The notes beneath the pieces were generated by a model that saw only the letters and a program-made list of their open reading frames with translations, made no database searches and was not told the origin of the DNA. A stretch of DNA of 64,000 nucleotides, from NCBI RefSeq assembly GCF_022605165.1, contig NC_063070.1, positions 2,418,001 to 2,482,000 of the forward strand, in the 5' to 3' direction. Numbering within the stretch: the stretch's first letter is position 1; every line of letters starts with the position of its first letter. The stretch comes from Purpureocillium takamizusanense (lineage: Eukaryota > Ascomycota > Sordariomycetes > Hypocreales > Ophiocordycipitaceae). This document shows positions 37,906-49,713 of this stretch, one piece after another. The position numbers and the translations under genes were made by a program.

Positions 37906-39107
37906 CTAGTAGGGTCCATTGTAGTGGCGTCCGCCGCGGCCACGATGACCGCCCCGACGACGACCGCCTCTACCGCGCCTGCGTCAAATACCATTCGTTC
38001 GTTACCCTATTCTGGTGCGTTCGTCCGCCTAGTCGCGCCGCGTCTTTGCTCACCTGCCTTCGGAGTAACCGCCTGGAGGCCCCATGTCGCCTTCGTAGAG
38101 GTCGAAGCCTCTGTCTCGGCGAACGCCTCCCTCAAAAGGTCCACGTGGTTCCAGATCACCTTCAACGGAATAGTCGCCTCCACGCGGGCGAAGGCCTTCA
38201 CGTTCAAGGTCGGCGGGGTTCTCATGGTCGTCCTCATCGGGATCCTAGCCCCTATGACGACGACCGCCGCCGTAGCCGCCGTATCCACGTGGTCCCTTTG
38301 GGCCCCGGGGTCCGCCGGGGCCGTCGTCATCCATGGCCGACGGCTGCGGTCGGATGCGTTGCTTCATATCGCGCGGAAACGCTTCAAACGCCTTCCGCAT
38401 CTGCGCATAGCCGAGGTGCATCTTTCCATAAAAGTGGTCGGCCAACCGGCGATCATTGTCGAGACGGCTGAGGTAGGCGCCGCACACATCACAAACCTGC
38501 AGCTTCTGGTGGCCAGACGGGCCGGAGGTGTCCGAGAGCGCCTTAAGCTCTCGCTCCTTCTCCGCCTTTGTCTGGGCCATGACTTTGAGGTTGTACCACT
38601 CGTCCATGGCCAGGCTGACCTGCCCGATTCTTACAAAGACTTCGATTTCTTCGATGCCGCACTTGATGTTTTCATCTATGTCGGCGATGGCTTCAAGCTA
38701 CGCAGATCGTCAGTACAGGCTGCGGTGGAGCCATGGGAAAGGGAAACACTGACCAGATCGTTGGTCTGGCGAATTTCCTCTGGGGTCTTCTCAAGACGCT
38801 TCTGTGCCGAATCGATGCGACGGTTGCAGTCGTCAATGTATTTGTGCAGATCGCGCATGTAGTCATACTCGAAATTAAGGCGCTGGCGCTCGCTCTGTGG
38901 CATAGCCTCGTACTCGGCCTTGAGGCCCTCGGAATGAATTTTGCTGCAAGGGCCAAAATCCTGCTTGGTATTGGTGAAGAGATCGTGCGGGCAGGTGCCG
39001 ACGATGTAGGATCGGCAGACCTTTGGGTCTTCCATGGACACCTGAGCCTGACGCGAGGTCGAGGCGCCCATGAGCTGCTCGAGCAGCTTTCTCTGCTCCG
39101 CCGCCAT
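37906..39107 (-). CDS. LUC7: LUC7-family U1 snRNP protein, interrupted by an in-frame TAG
   Basis: Exon 1 is 39107-38754; exon 2 begins at 38697 after a phase-0 intron (donor GTCAGT). The frame stops at TAG 38247-38245, giving 268 aa. It has the two LUC7 zinc fingers: a CCCH finger (VCRSYIVGTCPHDLF region, about 30-60) and a C2H2 finger (LQVCDVCGAYLSRLDNDRR, then HFYGKMH), with a coiled-coil stretch between. LUC7 stabilises U1 snRNA at the 5' splice site in the nucleus. Past the TAG the same frame stays open for 63 more codons of charged Gly/Arg/Tyr-rich sequence (to 38054), meets a GTGAGC donor, and a phase-matching exon at 37978-37906 encodes an RGG-type tail ending YNGPY before a normal stop. 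The full reading would be 356 residues counting the TAG position. The tail looks like genuine LUC7 C-terminus, so either the gene is truncated, the stop is bypassed, or the base is wrong. It shares a 488-bp promoter region with GPI16. Confidence 0.85.
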
Positions 39108-39595
39108 GATAACAGAAGCAAAGATGGGTCTGACCGGAGAGTAGAGGCTGCAAGAGGGAGAGTACGAGAAGTCGAGATGCGAGGCTGAAGCCGTGGGTAG
39201 GCCAGGCAGGCTGGGGCCAGGATATGGTGGAGTTGACTTTTAAGTGGGGGAGCCACCAAACGGCGAGCCGCCTTCGCCCCATGTTGCTACGCCTGGGTCG
39301 CGTCCTGCGTTTTCTGCCGCCAACACGACGTCTCACCGCCCGCCTAGCAGGTGTCAGCGGCTGCCACCTGTCCCTGTCCCTGGCTGGAGCTCGCCCGGGC
39401 TGGGACCAAGCTGGCGTGGGGAACCCAGCGCGGCACAGCATTCACTGTTCGTCAACGCCTGCATCCGCCGCGACAAGCCCGCCTGTTCTCTCGACTGCGG
39501 CGCTGCGACGCGGTGAAATGTGACCTTGCCGAATCCCCAGCTGCTTCAATTCGTCCATTCCTTCACTTCTTCTTTGTTCCTCCCCCTCCGTCAAG
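39108..39595. promoter_or_regulatory. Bidirectional promoter region of LUC7 and GPI16
   Basis: 488 bp between the divergent start codons of LUC7 (minus) and GPI16 (plus). The last 45 bp before GPI16 are pyrimidine-rich. No other gene is present, so both promoters must lie here, at least in part. Confidence 0.6.
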
Positions 39596-41477
39596 ATGCG
39601 CGGCCTTCTCACGCTACTCCTGGGCTCCCTCGTCCCCAGCTCCCTCGCTGCTGCTGCTGCCGCCGCCGCATCATCACCACCATCCTCAACGTCCGAATAC
39701 CACGAACAGCTAAACCTCCGCCCGTTGCCCCTCAACTCCCTCCTCGCCAGCTTCAATTTTCGCTCCAACACTTCTCTCGCCGACTTCGAGGCCCACAACT
39801 TCCGTCTCTTCCCACGGTCTCTCGCGCAGATCCTCCAGTATGCTGGGACCCGGGAGCTGCACCTGCGCTTCACTCTAGGCCGCTGGGATGCGGAGCGCTG
39901 GGGAGCGCGACCCTGGGATGGCACCCGCGAAGGTGGCACCGGTGTTGAGCTGTGGGCGTGGCTCGACGCGAAAACGGACGCGGAGGCCGCCGAGAACTGG
40001 TTGACATTGACGAATGCACTCTCCGGGCTGTTTTGCGCCTCACTCAACTTCATTGACGAAACGAGAACCATTCGCCCCGTCGTGTCATTCCAGCCAGATG
40101 GTGACCATGATAATGCGACGCTCGCAAACCTGAGGCTGCTCCATGGCGTGCTGCCGCACGAGGTCGTTTGCACGGAGAACCTTACCCCTTTCCTCAAGCT
40201 TCTGCCCTGCAAAGGCAAGGCCGGCATCGCGAGCCTTTTGGACGGCCACAAGCTCTTTGACGCTTCCTTCCAGAGTATGGCCATTGATGTGCGACCAATT
40301 TGCTCACCCGGCGGCCGCGACTGTGTCTTGGAGATGGAGCAGACCATTGATATGGTTCTCGACGTCGACCGCTCCAAGCGCCCTAGGGGTAAAATTCACC
40401 GTCATAGCAGAGCATCACACCGCGCCTGACTGCTAACTACGTCTAGACAATCCGATCCCCAGGCCGCCTCCTGCCGACCAGCTCCTCTGCGACACCTCCA
40501 AGCCCTACCACAACGACGAGACATGCTATCCTGTAGATCACGTCCAGGGCCAAGACTGGACCCTCTCCGAGATCTTTGGTCGCACCATGAAGGGAACATG
40601 TCCGTTGTCCAACCCCGACGAGGCGCCTGTCTGTCTCCATGTGCCCAACTCTCGTGCCGTCTTCTCAACGCAAGGCACGCATGAGATCAAGAGCCACGAC
40701 GGCATGCTCCGCTGCTACACCTTGCCGCAGGACAGCGACTTCACCCTCGTCCTAGCCAAGCCCGAGCCCGACGACGCCGCTGCGGGCAGGGACCTTGTCC
40801 AGCCAGAGCGACCCCTGCTCTACGCCGAGCGAAGTTTCATGGGCCATGGCCAGGAGCACGGCGGCGTACAGGCCATTCTCACGAACCCAAGCGACACAGA
40901 GGTTGAGTTCGTCTACATGGAGTCCCTACCGTGGTTCATGCGCATATACCTCCACACGCTGTCGACGCGCATCTCTTCCTCCTCCTCCAACTCCGCCACT
41001 ACCACTACCACGAAGACCGCTGTCACCGGCACCAATGCCTCTTCCATCATCCAGGAGATCTACTATCGTCCTGCCCTGGACCGCACCCGCGGCACACAGC
41101 TCGAGCTCCTCATGCGCATCCCCCCGCATTGCACCATCTTCCTCACCTACGACTTCGAAAAGTCTATCCTGCGCTATACGGAGTACCCCCCGGATGCCAA
41201 CCGCGGCTTCGACGTCGCTGCCGCCGTCATCACCACTCGCTCTCCCCGCCGCGGACTCAACCTTCGCACCACTAGCCTTCTACTCTATCTCCCTACCCCG
41301 GACTTTAGCATGCCGTACAACGTCATCATCTTCACCTCCACCGCCATCGCTCTCACCTTTGGCGGGCTGTACAACATTCTCGTACGGAGGCTCGTCGGCG
41401 CCGACGAAGCTCCCCCGCCGGTTCTCAAGGCGAAATTGGCCGCCCTCATGGGGCGCCTTAGGAGTGTAAAGAAGTAG
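39596..41477 (+). CDS. GPI16: GPI transamidase component GPI16 (PIG-T)
   Basis: Two exons: 39596-40388 and 40447-41477, giving 607 aa. The 58-nt phase-1 intron (donor GTAAAA, branch CTAAC, acceptor CTAG) joins KRPRD to NPIPRPP. The N-terminal signal peptide (MRGLLTLLLGSLVPSSLA) leads into a large lumenal domain with YHEQLNLRPLP, CASLNFIDETRT, the conserved GTHEIKSHDG and RYTEYPPDANRGFD. A single C-terminal transmembrane helix (about 555-580, VIIFTSTAIALTFGGLYNIL) ends in a short basic tail. These are the features of Gpi16/PIG-T, the ER subunit that holds the Gpi8 catalytic subunit in the GPI transamidase. The length matches yeast Gpi16 (610 aa). An expanded Ser/Thr run (about residues 440-455) is a local insertion. 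Confidence 0.93.
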
Positions 41478-41849
41478 GCGGGCGTATGACTAGCGTGTGC
41501 CATGGCATTTGACTAGATCTAATCAAGATACGCCTATAATGACTGCGTCCTTTGGCCAATGTTGGCGTGCAGGTTGATTGGTCCCTTCAGACTTTCACGC
41601 TTGCGGGCACACGAACAGGAGCATGGTGACATCACGGTCTGATTCGCTATGTATTTTCACTCATCTGAATGTGGACGTCCCGGGCTTGCGAACCTCGTAC
41701 TCGACATGAGTCGGCCGCGCTGCTAGCATCATGCCTCGCGTCTCCTACTCAAAACTCAGCCTTGCTCGCATCCCACGTCCCGCGCGGCAGCCTATAAGTG
41801 GCAGAGAATATTGACAAAGAAATCAAGACAATGCGGGCCCCTCGGGCGT
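41478..41849. other. Intergenic between convergent genes
   Basis: 372 bp between GPI16 and the fungalysin gene, both ending here. No gene is supported. Confidence 0.6.
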
Positions 41850-43890
41850 TTAGCACACGCCGGCAGGAACATCGAAGCTCTCGACGCGGTTGGTCGAGCC
41901 GTATCTAGCGCCCTCACCGAGGCCACGCTTCGCAAACGCCTTCCACAACTCGCACTGGTTGCCTCCATTGGTGAGAGCCTTGTCCGCGTCGATGATGGCG
42001 TCGCGCGCGGAGACCATGTTGGGGTTGCACGGCTGGATGGCCATGCCGCCAATGATGAGCTTCATGGTGAGGTAGCGGCCGTCCTTGGGGACGCCAGCCG
42101 AGTCAAACTCAGGGAAGTCCTTGTCGGTGATGCCGTGCTTGTCGATGAGGTTCCAGATGACCTCGTACAGGACGGTGCCCCAGATGGTGCCCATGGCGTG
42201 CACCTCGCGCTGCTGGTTGGCATCGGCGTACGTGTATGGGTTCGTGTTGGTGTTGGTGGAGTAGGGATAGGCGCGAATGCCGTTAGGCTTGTTGGCGACC
42301 CACGAGCCGATGGTATAGTCCTTGGTGCGCTTGTCTGTGGCCTTGATGCGAATCGCTGTGGCCATAAAGTCGGACCAGCCTTCGCCCATGCCGCCGGACT
42401 CGAGGCCGTTAAGGCAGCCAGAGTTACTCGGACCGCCAGTCAGACGGGTAGACACTAGGAGAGATGGAAAGTCAGTCTCACACATCATCAAAGTGCCATA
42501 ATGGTGATCTCGGATATTAGACTTACGGCCATGCGTGTACTCGTGGAGCACGACGTTGGCGTCGAACGAGCAGTCGCGCGCCGGCGTGGCGCTAGTCCAC
42601 ATATACATCCTCATGCGACCATTCCTGCCGTCAGGGGGCGTGGCAAAGTTAGCATTGTTGGTGCCCGAGCCGTCCTGAGCGTTAAGGATGACAAAGTCGT
42701 TGCCGATGCCACCCTTGCCGTTATTATTGTCCTGGAAGTTGCCGGCCTTCTCGTCGAAGCCCAGGACATATAGCAGATCGTGGTACTTGTCGGCAGTATA
42801 GAACAGCTGCGTTATGGAAGCATCGCGGTAGGCTTCTTTATTGGGCTGCGAAGGCGAGTATTGGTACTCAAACTTCAGGCTGGGGCTGTTAGGCCTGTAG
42901 TTATTGAGGTACCCGTCGCCGCCGGAAGGGTTCACCTGCGCAATGGCGTTGTTGCCGCGGGTCGTGGTGTAGTTGGACCGTCCGTTACTGATCCACGTGA
43001 AAGGCGATGTCGCTGAGTTCCAAGGGTCCTGAAGAACGGTGCGCTGGCCCTCGGTCGGGTCGTTCACGCTCCACGGGTAGACCTGGTACGTCGCCAGGTC
43101 GGACACGTAGTCGACAACACCGTGAACGGTCTTGGTGTTGGAAGCATCGACATAAGTCAGGAGCCAGTTATCCATGACATCGGTCTCGACTCTCCAGGTC
43201 AAGGAAAGCTTGCCATCCTTATTCTGAAGGTAGACGAGCTTAGCGTCGGGGTCACTAACGGCCCCCTTGGTGCCCTTTAGGGCAAAGTGCTCCTTGCCGT
43301 CTTTGGCTTCAGCCTTTGCGTCCTTGACCGTTACTCCTAAGCCGAGAGTATCGATTGCGCCCTTAAGGGCAGTCACGGGGTCGGAGAAGTCACGCTTATT
43401 GAGCGGGTTCTCTTTAGGCGCCTCGCCTTTGAAAAAGCTATTGCCATACGAGAAGATCTTGCCGTCCTTGCCAACCTGGGAAAAGCTGTTAGTCCTGGAT
43501 ATACATATATGGACCCGGCAAACTCACGTTAACGTTAAAGTCGGCATTGTCAATATCGATACCGTGTAGGGTCTGCTTGAAGTTTACGTGGGCAACGCCG
43601 TCGGAGCTGACGTAGTGGTCATTGACCAGGCGGTATTCAGCACCGGGGGCAGCAGTCTTTACCAGCTCCTTGGCGGCTTCGAGATAGTCGCCGCGCTTAT
43701 TGATGGAGGCGACCGAGCTATCGGACTTGGCACTCGACGAGGTTGTGTAGTCGGAAATTTCAGGAAGACGGAATTTTTCAAGGTCGATACCACGCTTGGA
43801 GAGAGGCGAGTCATTGGGCTCCCTCCTCTGAGGGTGAGCTTGCACGTTGGCAGCAAGGCCTGTGAGGCCGAGAAGGAGAAGAGACTTCAT
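41850..43890 (-). CDS. Fungalysin, secreted M36 zinc metalloprotease
   Basis: Three exons: 43890-43528, 43475-42527 and 42454-41850, giving 638 aa. Introns are phase 0 (donor GTGAGT) and phase 1 (donor GTAAGT). The second falls directly after the zinc-binding motif, and the join reads HEYTHGLSTRLTGG. A signal peptide ([18 protein letters not shown], 1-18) is followed by the FTP/fungalysin propeptide (to about 245). The catalytic domain has H432-E433-x-x-H436 and the third zinc ligand E462 in GMGEGWSD. The enzyme is predicted to be secreted as a zymogen and to digest extracellular proteins such as keratin, elastin or other matrix proteins; M36 proteases are used by saprotrophic and pathogenic fungi alike. 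Length is normal for the family (about 630 aa) and all catalytic residues are intact. Confidence 0.95.
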
Positions 43891-45843
43891 GGCGAAGAAT
43901 GTATAGCCGGGTCGAGGTTGATCTCAGTGATCAGCACGACAAGTTCCGGAAGAGAGTCCTTGCTAAGGAAGTAAGGGTCATCACTTTGGTGGCGACGAGG
44001 GATTCGCATTTTATATTCCGAGAAGCTCAAGTAGGATTCAAGCGGACGGGCTCCGTCAACCATGACGCCTCTGCCTCAAGGACAAGAGATGCGGCAGTCT
44101 CCTGGAAGCTGGTACCTGTGTTTCGAGTAACAATAGCGGGAGCAAGGATGAGCCCAGGTGAGCCCGGCATTACACACTTATGGAGCAATTAGGAAGGTGG
44201 CTTGCGCGTAGACTCCGCCATTCATGGCATACTTTGGGGCTTTCGAAAGTCCATTGCAGGATTGGGGTCCCTTCTCGGCCGACCTGCACTTTCCGGTAGG
44301 CGCGCAATATGGATACGCTCCATGAGACGGCACGATGCCACCAAACCATGGCACCTGAGCAGCTAAGGCACCAAGAGTCCTTGAACATGTGGGGGTGCTG
44401 GTCTTGGTACTCGGCCTAGCCAAGAACACGCACGAACACCAAACCAGAACGGCCGTGTTGACGCGTTGATTGCTGATTCTTCGGAGCGGTAAACCCACTG
44501 GTACTGCTTGGGAAGAAGATAAGTGCTAAACTCAGTCAAACAGATGAGCTGTGAAGAGACAGTCATGTCCGTGGCTTCGTGTGAATAGGGGCCTCGGCGA
44601 CTGCAACGGGAGTCGATGGCGCCTGATCGTGGGAGCGGATGTTCTGTTAACCGCAACTGCCGGTCAGCTTTAGATCAACTTCCAACTTAAGCTTAGCCAA
44701 GGTTCCACCGAGAGCCTCGTCTTGAGCCGCGTCGGACTTTAGACGAGAATCACATACAAGGACATGCTAGTCATCGAAACTTGATGTGACGCGGGTATAG
44801 CCCGACCGTGACGCTACTGGCTTGCAGCCGGGTAACAGAGGCGCGGCGAGCCGAATCGCAAGTATGGGACAGAAGCCATATGCTGACGAATGTCATCACG
44901 AGCGGTCAAGATGGAGTCGATTGCCGCGGTTTAGTCCGAGTGAAGGGACCTGCCGGATCCGGATAGTATTCCGCCGATTCAGGGGTTGCATCTCACCTGA
45001 GCGCGTTCAGGGTGACCGCTGATGCAGCTAAAGGTCGGCGCTCCCGCCTTGTTAAAGAAGCATACTCTCTTATTTTGCGGGGATTCCAGTACAAGCGCCA
45101 TTGTTTCCCCGACCCGGCGAGACCCATGACAGGTTGGCGCGATGAGGTTGACGAGATTTGGGGATCATGGGCTGGCGCAGTGCTTGGCAGGTGCCGTCTC
45201 AAGTCTCTTGACAAGGGTGGCATCAGGGCAGTAGCACGCACTCTGGGTCCCGGTATATGGGGATCAGCATTGTCCGGTCCTGCGTGCTTTTGACTCACAG
45301 GCCGTTCCTGCATCAGCGCACTTTGGCGATTTCTCATTCGACTTTGTGCCCTCCCTCTGGCACAGAGCACTCAAGCGTGTCCAGTAGGAACCAAATGTAG
45401 TTGCAGGCTTGCGGCTTGGGATCGGACAAAATGCGGGGGAGGCGGGCTTGGCGGTGGTGCTTGCTCAATTGCATCGGCCGAAGGCGTCATGCAGCAAGGC
45501 GGGTAGCAATTCTGCAGCTGTTCCCCAACTTCCCAAACTGCATTCGCAAGGTCGCACGGGCCGGGCACATGCTGTGATAAGGTGAGACGCCAGCCACAAT
45601 CTGAGGCTCAACCCAGCTGCTTTAAGAAGGTATGGTGCCTTCCCAGACCTCCAGGGGTACCGCCAGCTAGTGGCCGGTGCACTCAAGAGTCCGGTATCCA
45701 AGATTCATTGACTGTGAGCAGGTGTTTCCCAGCCAGTTGGCCGCCCGCAGCTGGTTCTCACCCACTATCGAAGCAACCTGGAATGCGTCCCTTGCTTTGT
45801 CGGTGGTAGTAGATGTCCCCCACGGTCGTTGAAATGAAGTGAC

Positions 45844-45861
45844 TCCAGGTCGTATGACCTG
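45844..45861. repeat. Short perfect inverted repeat
   Basis: CCAGGTC and its reverse complement GACCTGG separated by four bases (GTAT). It could form a small hairpin or act as a dyad binding site; no linked gene supports either. Confidence 0.6.
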
Positions 45862-48800
45862 GCTGATGACGGCAGGCAACAGGTCGTAGGAGTCCTTCTC
45901 TTATATCTCCTTCCTAACGGACTTAGGCTGTAATGTTCGTCCCGTGGAATCTGTCTGCCAGCAGCGACATACATGACCTCCCTGGCTTTGCACTCGGTCC
46001 TGTCCTTGTTATCAAAAGAAGAGCGGCTCATGAAATGAACCGAGGCATGAGGAATGGCACTGTCGGCATTGTCAGGTAGCATCGGGCGATGAGGGATTCG
46101 GTCTTGGATCTAAGGCGAGCCGCGCCATCTCATCCTTATGAAAGGGCTAGAAACTGCTCGTGCCGGTCAACGAGGGAAGGCTAGATGTGGATAGGTAGAT
46201 TAGCATCAGCAGCCTATCCGCACGGAGTCCGAAAGAGCGTTTCCCTTACCTGACGCTGTCCACCTCACAAAGTGTTCAACTTTCTGCTATCTTATGCGCG
46301 AGAGGACCTGTCCCCATTTTGCCACAGGTAGCTATCGCAACGCCAAGTTTAGGAATCGACGAGCCACTATCGGCGGAGACGGCGCGAGTTGGAACAAAGG
46401 TCAGAAGGCAATGTTAATGGACGGGTGAAACCCGGGGCTCTGTCTTTAAAATGAGAAACAGTGTTCAGGGCGATCATCATCACGTGGCTCTGCTCTGCCC
46501 AAATTGAGACATTCGCCTTGCTACATGACACACCCCGCGGCGAGGGGACGACCCATCAGGGTTCCTTCCTTCCCTTGGAAGCTTCGCGCGGATGATGTTA
46601 TCAGAGAAGCGCCCTGCTCGCTTAAGGCTCACACCAGTGATCAGATATTCTCCATTGCTAGAGACCAACGTCAGGTCATCTCGCGGCGCTTCGGAGGCAC
46701 CGCGGAGGCTATACATTGCAACTTGCCTAGGATTTGTTAACCAGACTTTGCCCCCAATGTTGCCGCAATGCTAAGTCGCGATTGTCCAAGCCCGGGGTGT
46801 CAACATCAATGCATGCGCCATGCACAAGCCTTGCCACTCACTTTGCCAACTGCCGCAATAATTATACCCCGAATTTCTTAGCCTGCCAAGGCCATGAAGC
46901 TTGAGAGGCGAGAGTCAGTCGTAAATGTGTCGACGCCTGTCTGCTTGAAACGCTTGCCCAGCCTACCCTACATCACCCGAAACAACACCAACAAATTGGG
47001 CGGCTATCGTAGCGGCTCTGCTCACGAGCGTCTGTGGGCGAGGTCGCCGTAGATTGTACCCAGCCGTGAGTTGACTGCTTGTCAGGAGAACGATCACCAT
47101 GTAAGAACTCGTGACATTCGACTGAGTCAGGTGTATCGCCGGCTCTCCATTCCAGCTGTGTACCAGCCAAGCCTCCTCCTTGAATACGAGACAGCCACTG
47201 GCACTGGACCGTCATAAGCGCAAACTCTATGATACTGCCGATTTATTTTTGTTGACCATGACCAGGCTGGTGACTGCAGAACGCCCTTGATGAGGGTTGG
47301 TGACGCGTGGATCTTCCTACATCCCTGGCATGCAAAAGGGCTCGACAAATGTGAACAAATGAGCACCCATGGCCGTTCTGGCAGACTGGGTAGAGTCACA
47401 AGACGGGGACCAGTGTAGCGTGCAAAGGGCCGGGGTGCAGCTGTTAGACTTGCGCAGCTGTAATTGTCATTGCGGTCGTATTTGCCCGAGGACCATGCGT
47501 CAGACTCGTATGCGTGATGCTCAGGCGCTGAACATAATTACGACATGGTCCCGAGGTTCCCACTCAGCGGAGCACAGAAAAGTCAACACGCTGAGCCAGA
47601 CGAAAGTATTCGGGGCGAGGATTGTGTGGTACACCATAGTCTCAATCTTGTCGGCGCTCGAGCTCCGGTAAAAGCCGACGACACTAACTGCAGAGCTCCT
47701 GCTCGAAGGAGCTTCGCCAACTGGAGCACTTGGAGGACACGGATGAAGGAAGACGCCACAGACTGCGTCGCGTCCGCAGGCAGGAACAAGTGGCTTCGCC
47801 AGCAGTGGCTTCGCTGTGCTCCACCTCAACGCTGAGCTTGTAGGTATTTGGGTACGGAGCATAACGGTGACGTTCTGTTAACAACCCTCCCTCTGCCGTT
47901 ACAGGCGCGATGCGACGGCCAGTCAGCATATCCCAAGGGAGCATGCACCGTGGCATCGGCACCAGTCCGAAGAGAAGGCTGTGGGCCGGGCGTGGAGACA
48001 GGATCCTTTTTAGAGACGAAAAAAAAAGGTCGGCCAGCGATGGAGCCGGCTCGCGTTGCACAACGCAATGCATACATCTTCTTGCATCTGCGAAGATGGT
48101 GCAGGCAGTACACGTTCCATGCGAACGCCGTACGCCCCATCGCTACGGTCGACGTCCTGCAAGGGCTCCGAAACGCTGCGCACGTGGAAACGAAATTACA
48201 GTCTGGGGAAACCTGGCAAGAGCTGCGATTTCTCACGATGGCTTCAGCGGGACGGGCGGGAGAGCGGCGTTCTGACCGGGGGCAATGGCCACTTCCTGTG
48301 GAGGCACTGGGCCCACGATGTTCCATGTTGTTTGTGGCCCCGGTCGGGCAAAGCCAGCCACCAGCCCCGTGCGCTCCGCGGTTCTGTTGGCCATCAGCGC
48401 TCCTCATCGATCCCGATTGCGCTAGGGACGGAGGAGAAGTTGGGGGCGGACGTCGACCGTCGCCGAGGGGCCAGCTTTGGGCGTCTTGTGTTTCAGTTGG
48501 CCTGGACTCGAAGAAGCCGTCGTGAGCCGTCATGGGTTTGGCTCAAGGCAATCGGATTGAGTTGACGAGTGTGTCAATTAATTGGCGATATTCCAATTGT
48601 CGGCTTGTCGCTCCATTTTGCATTGAATGGCAGGAATGTTGAGTGACTTTTCTCCTCCGCCGCCAGGTGCGAGTGAGGTTGCATCAGAGCATCCGAGGTT
48701 CCATCTCACCCCCACCCATTCGCTGGAAGCGCCCCTGGCCCGACCAGCCGCGCAGGAGTCAATGGCGTTCCAAGGTTCCGTCGGGCCAACGGGGCGCCTC

Positions 48801-49482
48801 GCCAGGCCTCCATCCAGGCTCGATTGAGGACGCCAACCGCTCTGGCACCTAAGATACTAGGTACTACTAAAGGCACCGTAGGTTTCCAGGGCTGCAGGGC
48901 TGCAGGCCAGCCGCCGTGGCCCCCGCTGCTACCGCCTGCATAGCCCTGGGAAACAGCCCGCAGCATCACCGCGGCGCGCCGCTGCCCCGCCCCTGGCCCC
49001 GCCCCACCTCACTGCAAGGAGCCGGCGCCAGGTCGCCCAGCCACTAACAGCGCCGCAACAGCCGTTTCCGAGGACCCACGTTGGGTCCTCCTTGGCGATC
49101 GCCCCACTATGAAACACGACGACGACACCCAGACACCATCGTCACTCCACCCGTTCCTCTACTGCACAGGCACAACCACAACAATCTCCTTCGTGTGAGC
49201 GATTCTCCGTCGCTCGCGCGCCGCTCGCCTCGACTGGCGAGGGGAGACTGCCTGACTGCTCTCTTGCCTTCATCCTGCCCTGCCAACAGCGGAGGGGGGA
49301 CGGGGGGATGGCATTGCCAACCCCCTCTCACGCCGCGGCACGACGACCTCCCCTCTCGGTTTGGTGACCTCATCCGACGAAAACAGCAAACGCTTTTCGG
49401 GATGTTAGTGAGCTACCTGGCTTTAGCCTAAGCTCTTTTCTGCTCGGATACCCCGCGGATCAACGGCATCTGAACACCCACA

Positions 49483-49713
49483 ATGAAAATCGTTCTCCTT
49501 CTCGTGACAATCGCAGCCATCCGGCCAGCTGCCTGTCTGTGGCCCCACCCGCATGATCTCATGCTTTCGCCGGCTTATTTGCCCGCCTGGCAACGTCGAT
49601 TGTTTCCCGCCCTTTCTCAAGTCCGCCAAACATTGGGCGTGACGGATGCCTCCACCTCGTCAAGATCCACCAGGATTCTCCAAGTCCACAGTACCCAGGT
49701 AGCGCTGCCTTGA
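49483..49713 (+). CDS. Possible small secreted protein (76 aa)
   Basis: An ATG in CCACA context opens a 76-codon frame whose first 19 residues (MKIVLLLVTIAAIRPAACL) look like a good signal peptide: basic n-region, Leu/Val/Ile core and an Ala-x-Cys-type cleavage region. The rest (LWPHPHDLMLSPAYLPAW...) has a single Cys within the signal region and no recognised domain. It might be a small secreted protein, the first exon of a longer secreted gene (a LWPxP start is seen in some secreted glycosidases), or chance. No continuing exon could be found. Confidence 0.25.
   Translation: MKIVLLLVTIAAIRPAACLWPHPHDLMLSPAYLPAWQRRLFPALSQVRQTLGVTDASTSSRSTRILQVHSTQVALP

Noticed and set aside
38242..38292. A cryptic intron removing the LUC7 TAG
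   Set aside because: All GT dinucleotides just upstream are phase 1 while the nearest AG acceptors after the TAG are phase 0. The only phase-compatible option needs a weak GTGGAT donor and a distant AAG, so it is kept only as an alternative.
42455..42526. Disruption of the fungalysin zinc motif
   Set aside because: The apparent insertion after HEYTHG is a normal 72-nt intron; splicing restores HEYTHGLSTRLTGG.
47826..48533. Overlapping long open frames on both strands (225 and 235 codons)
   Set aside because: The plus-strand frame starts at TTG, neither contains a recognisable domain, and composition is that of open GC-rich non-coding DNA.
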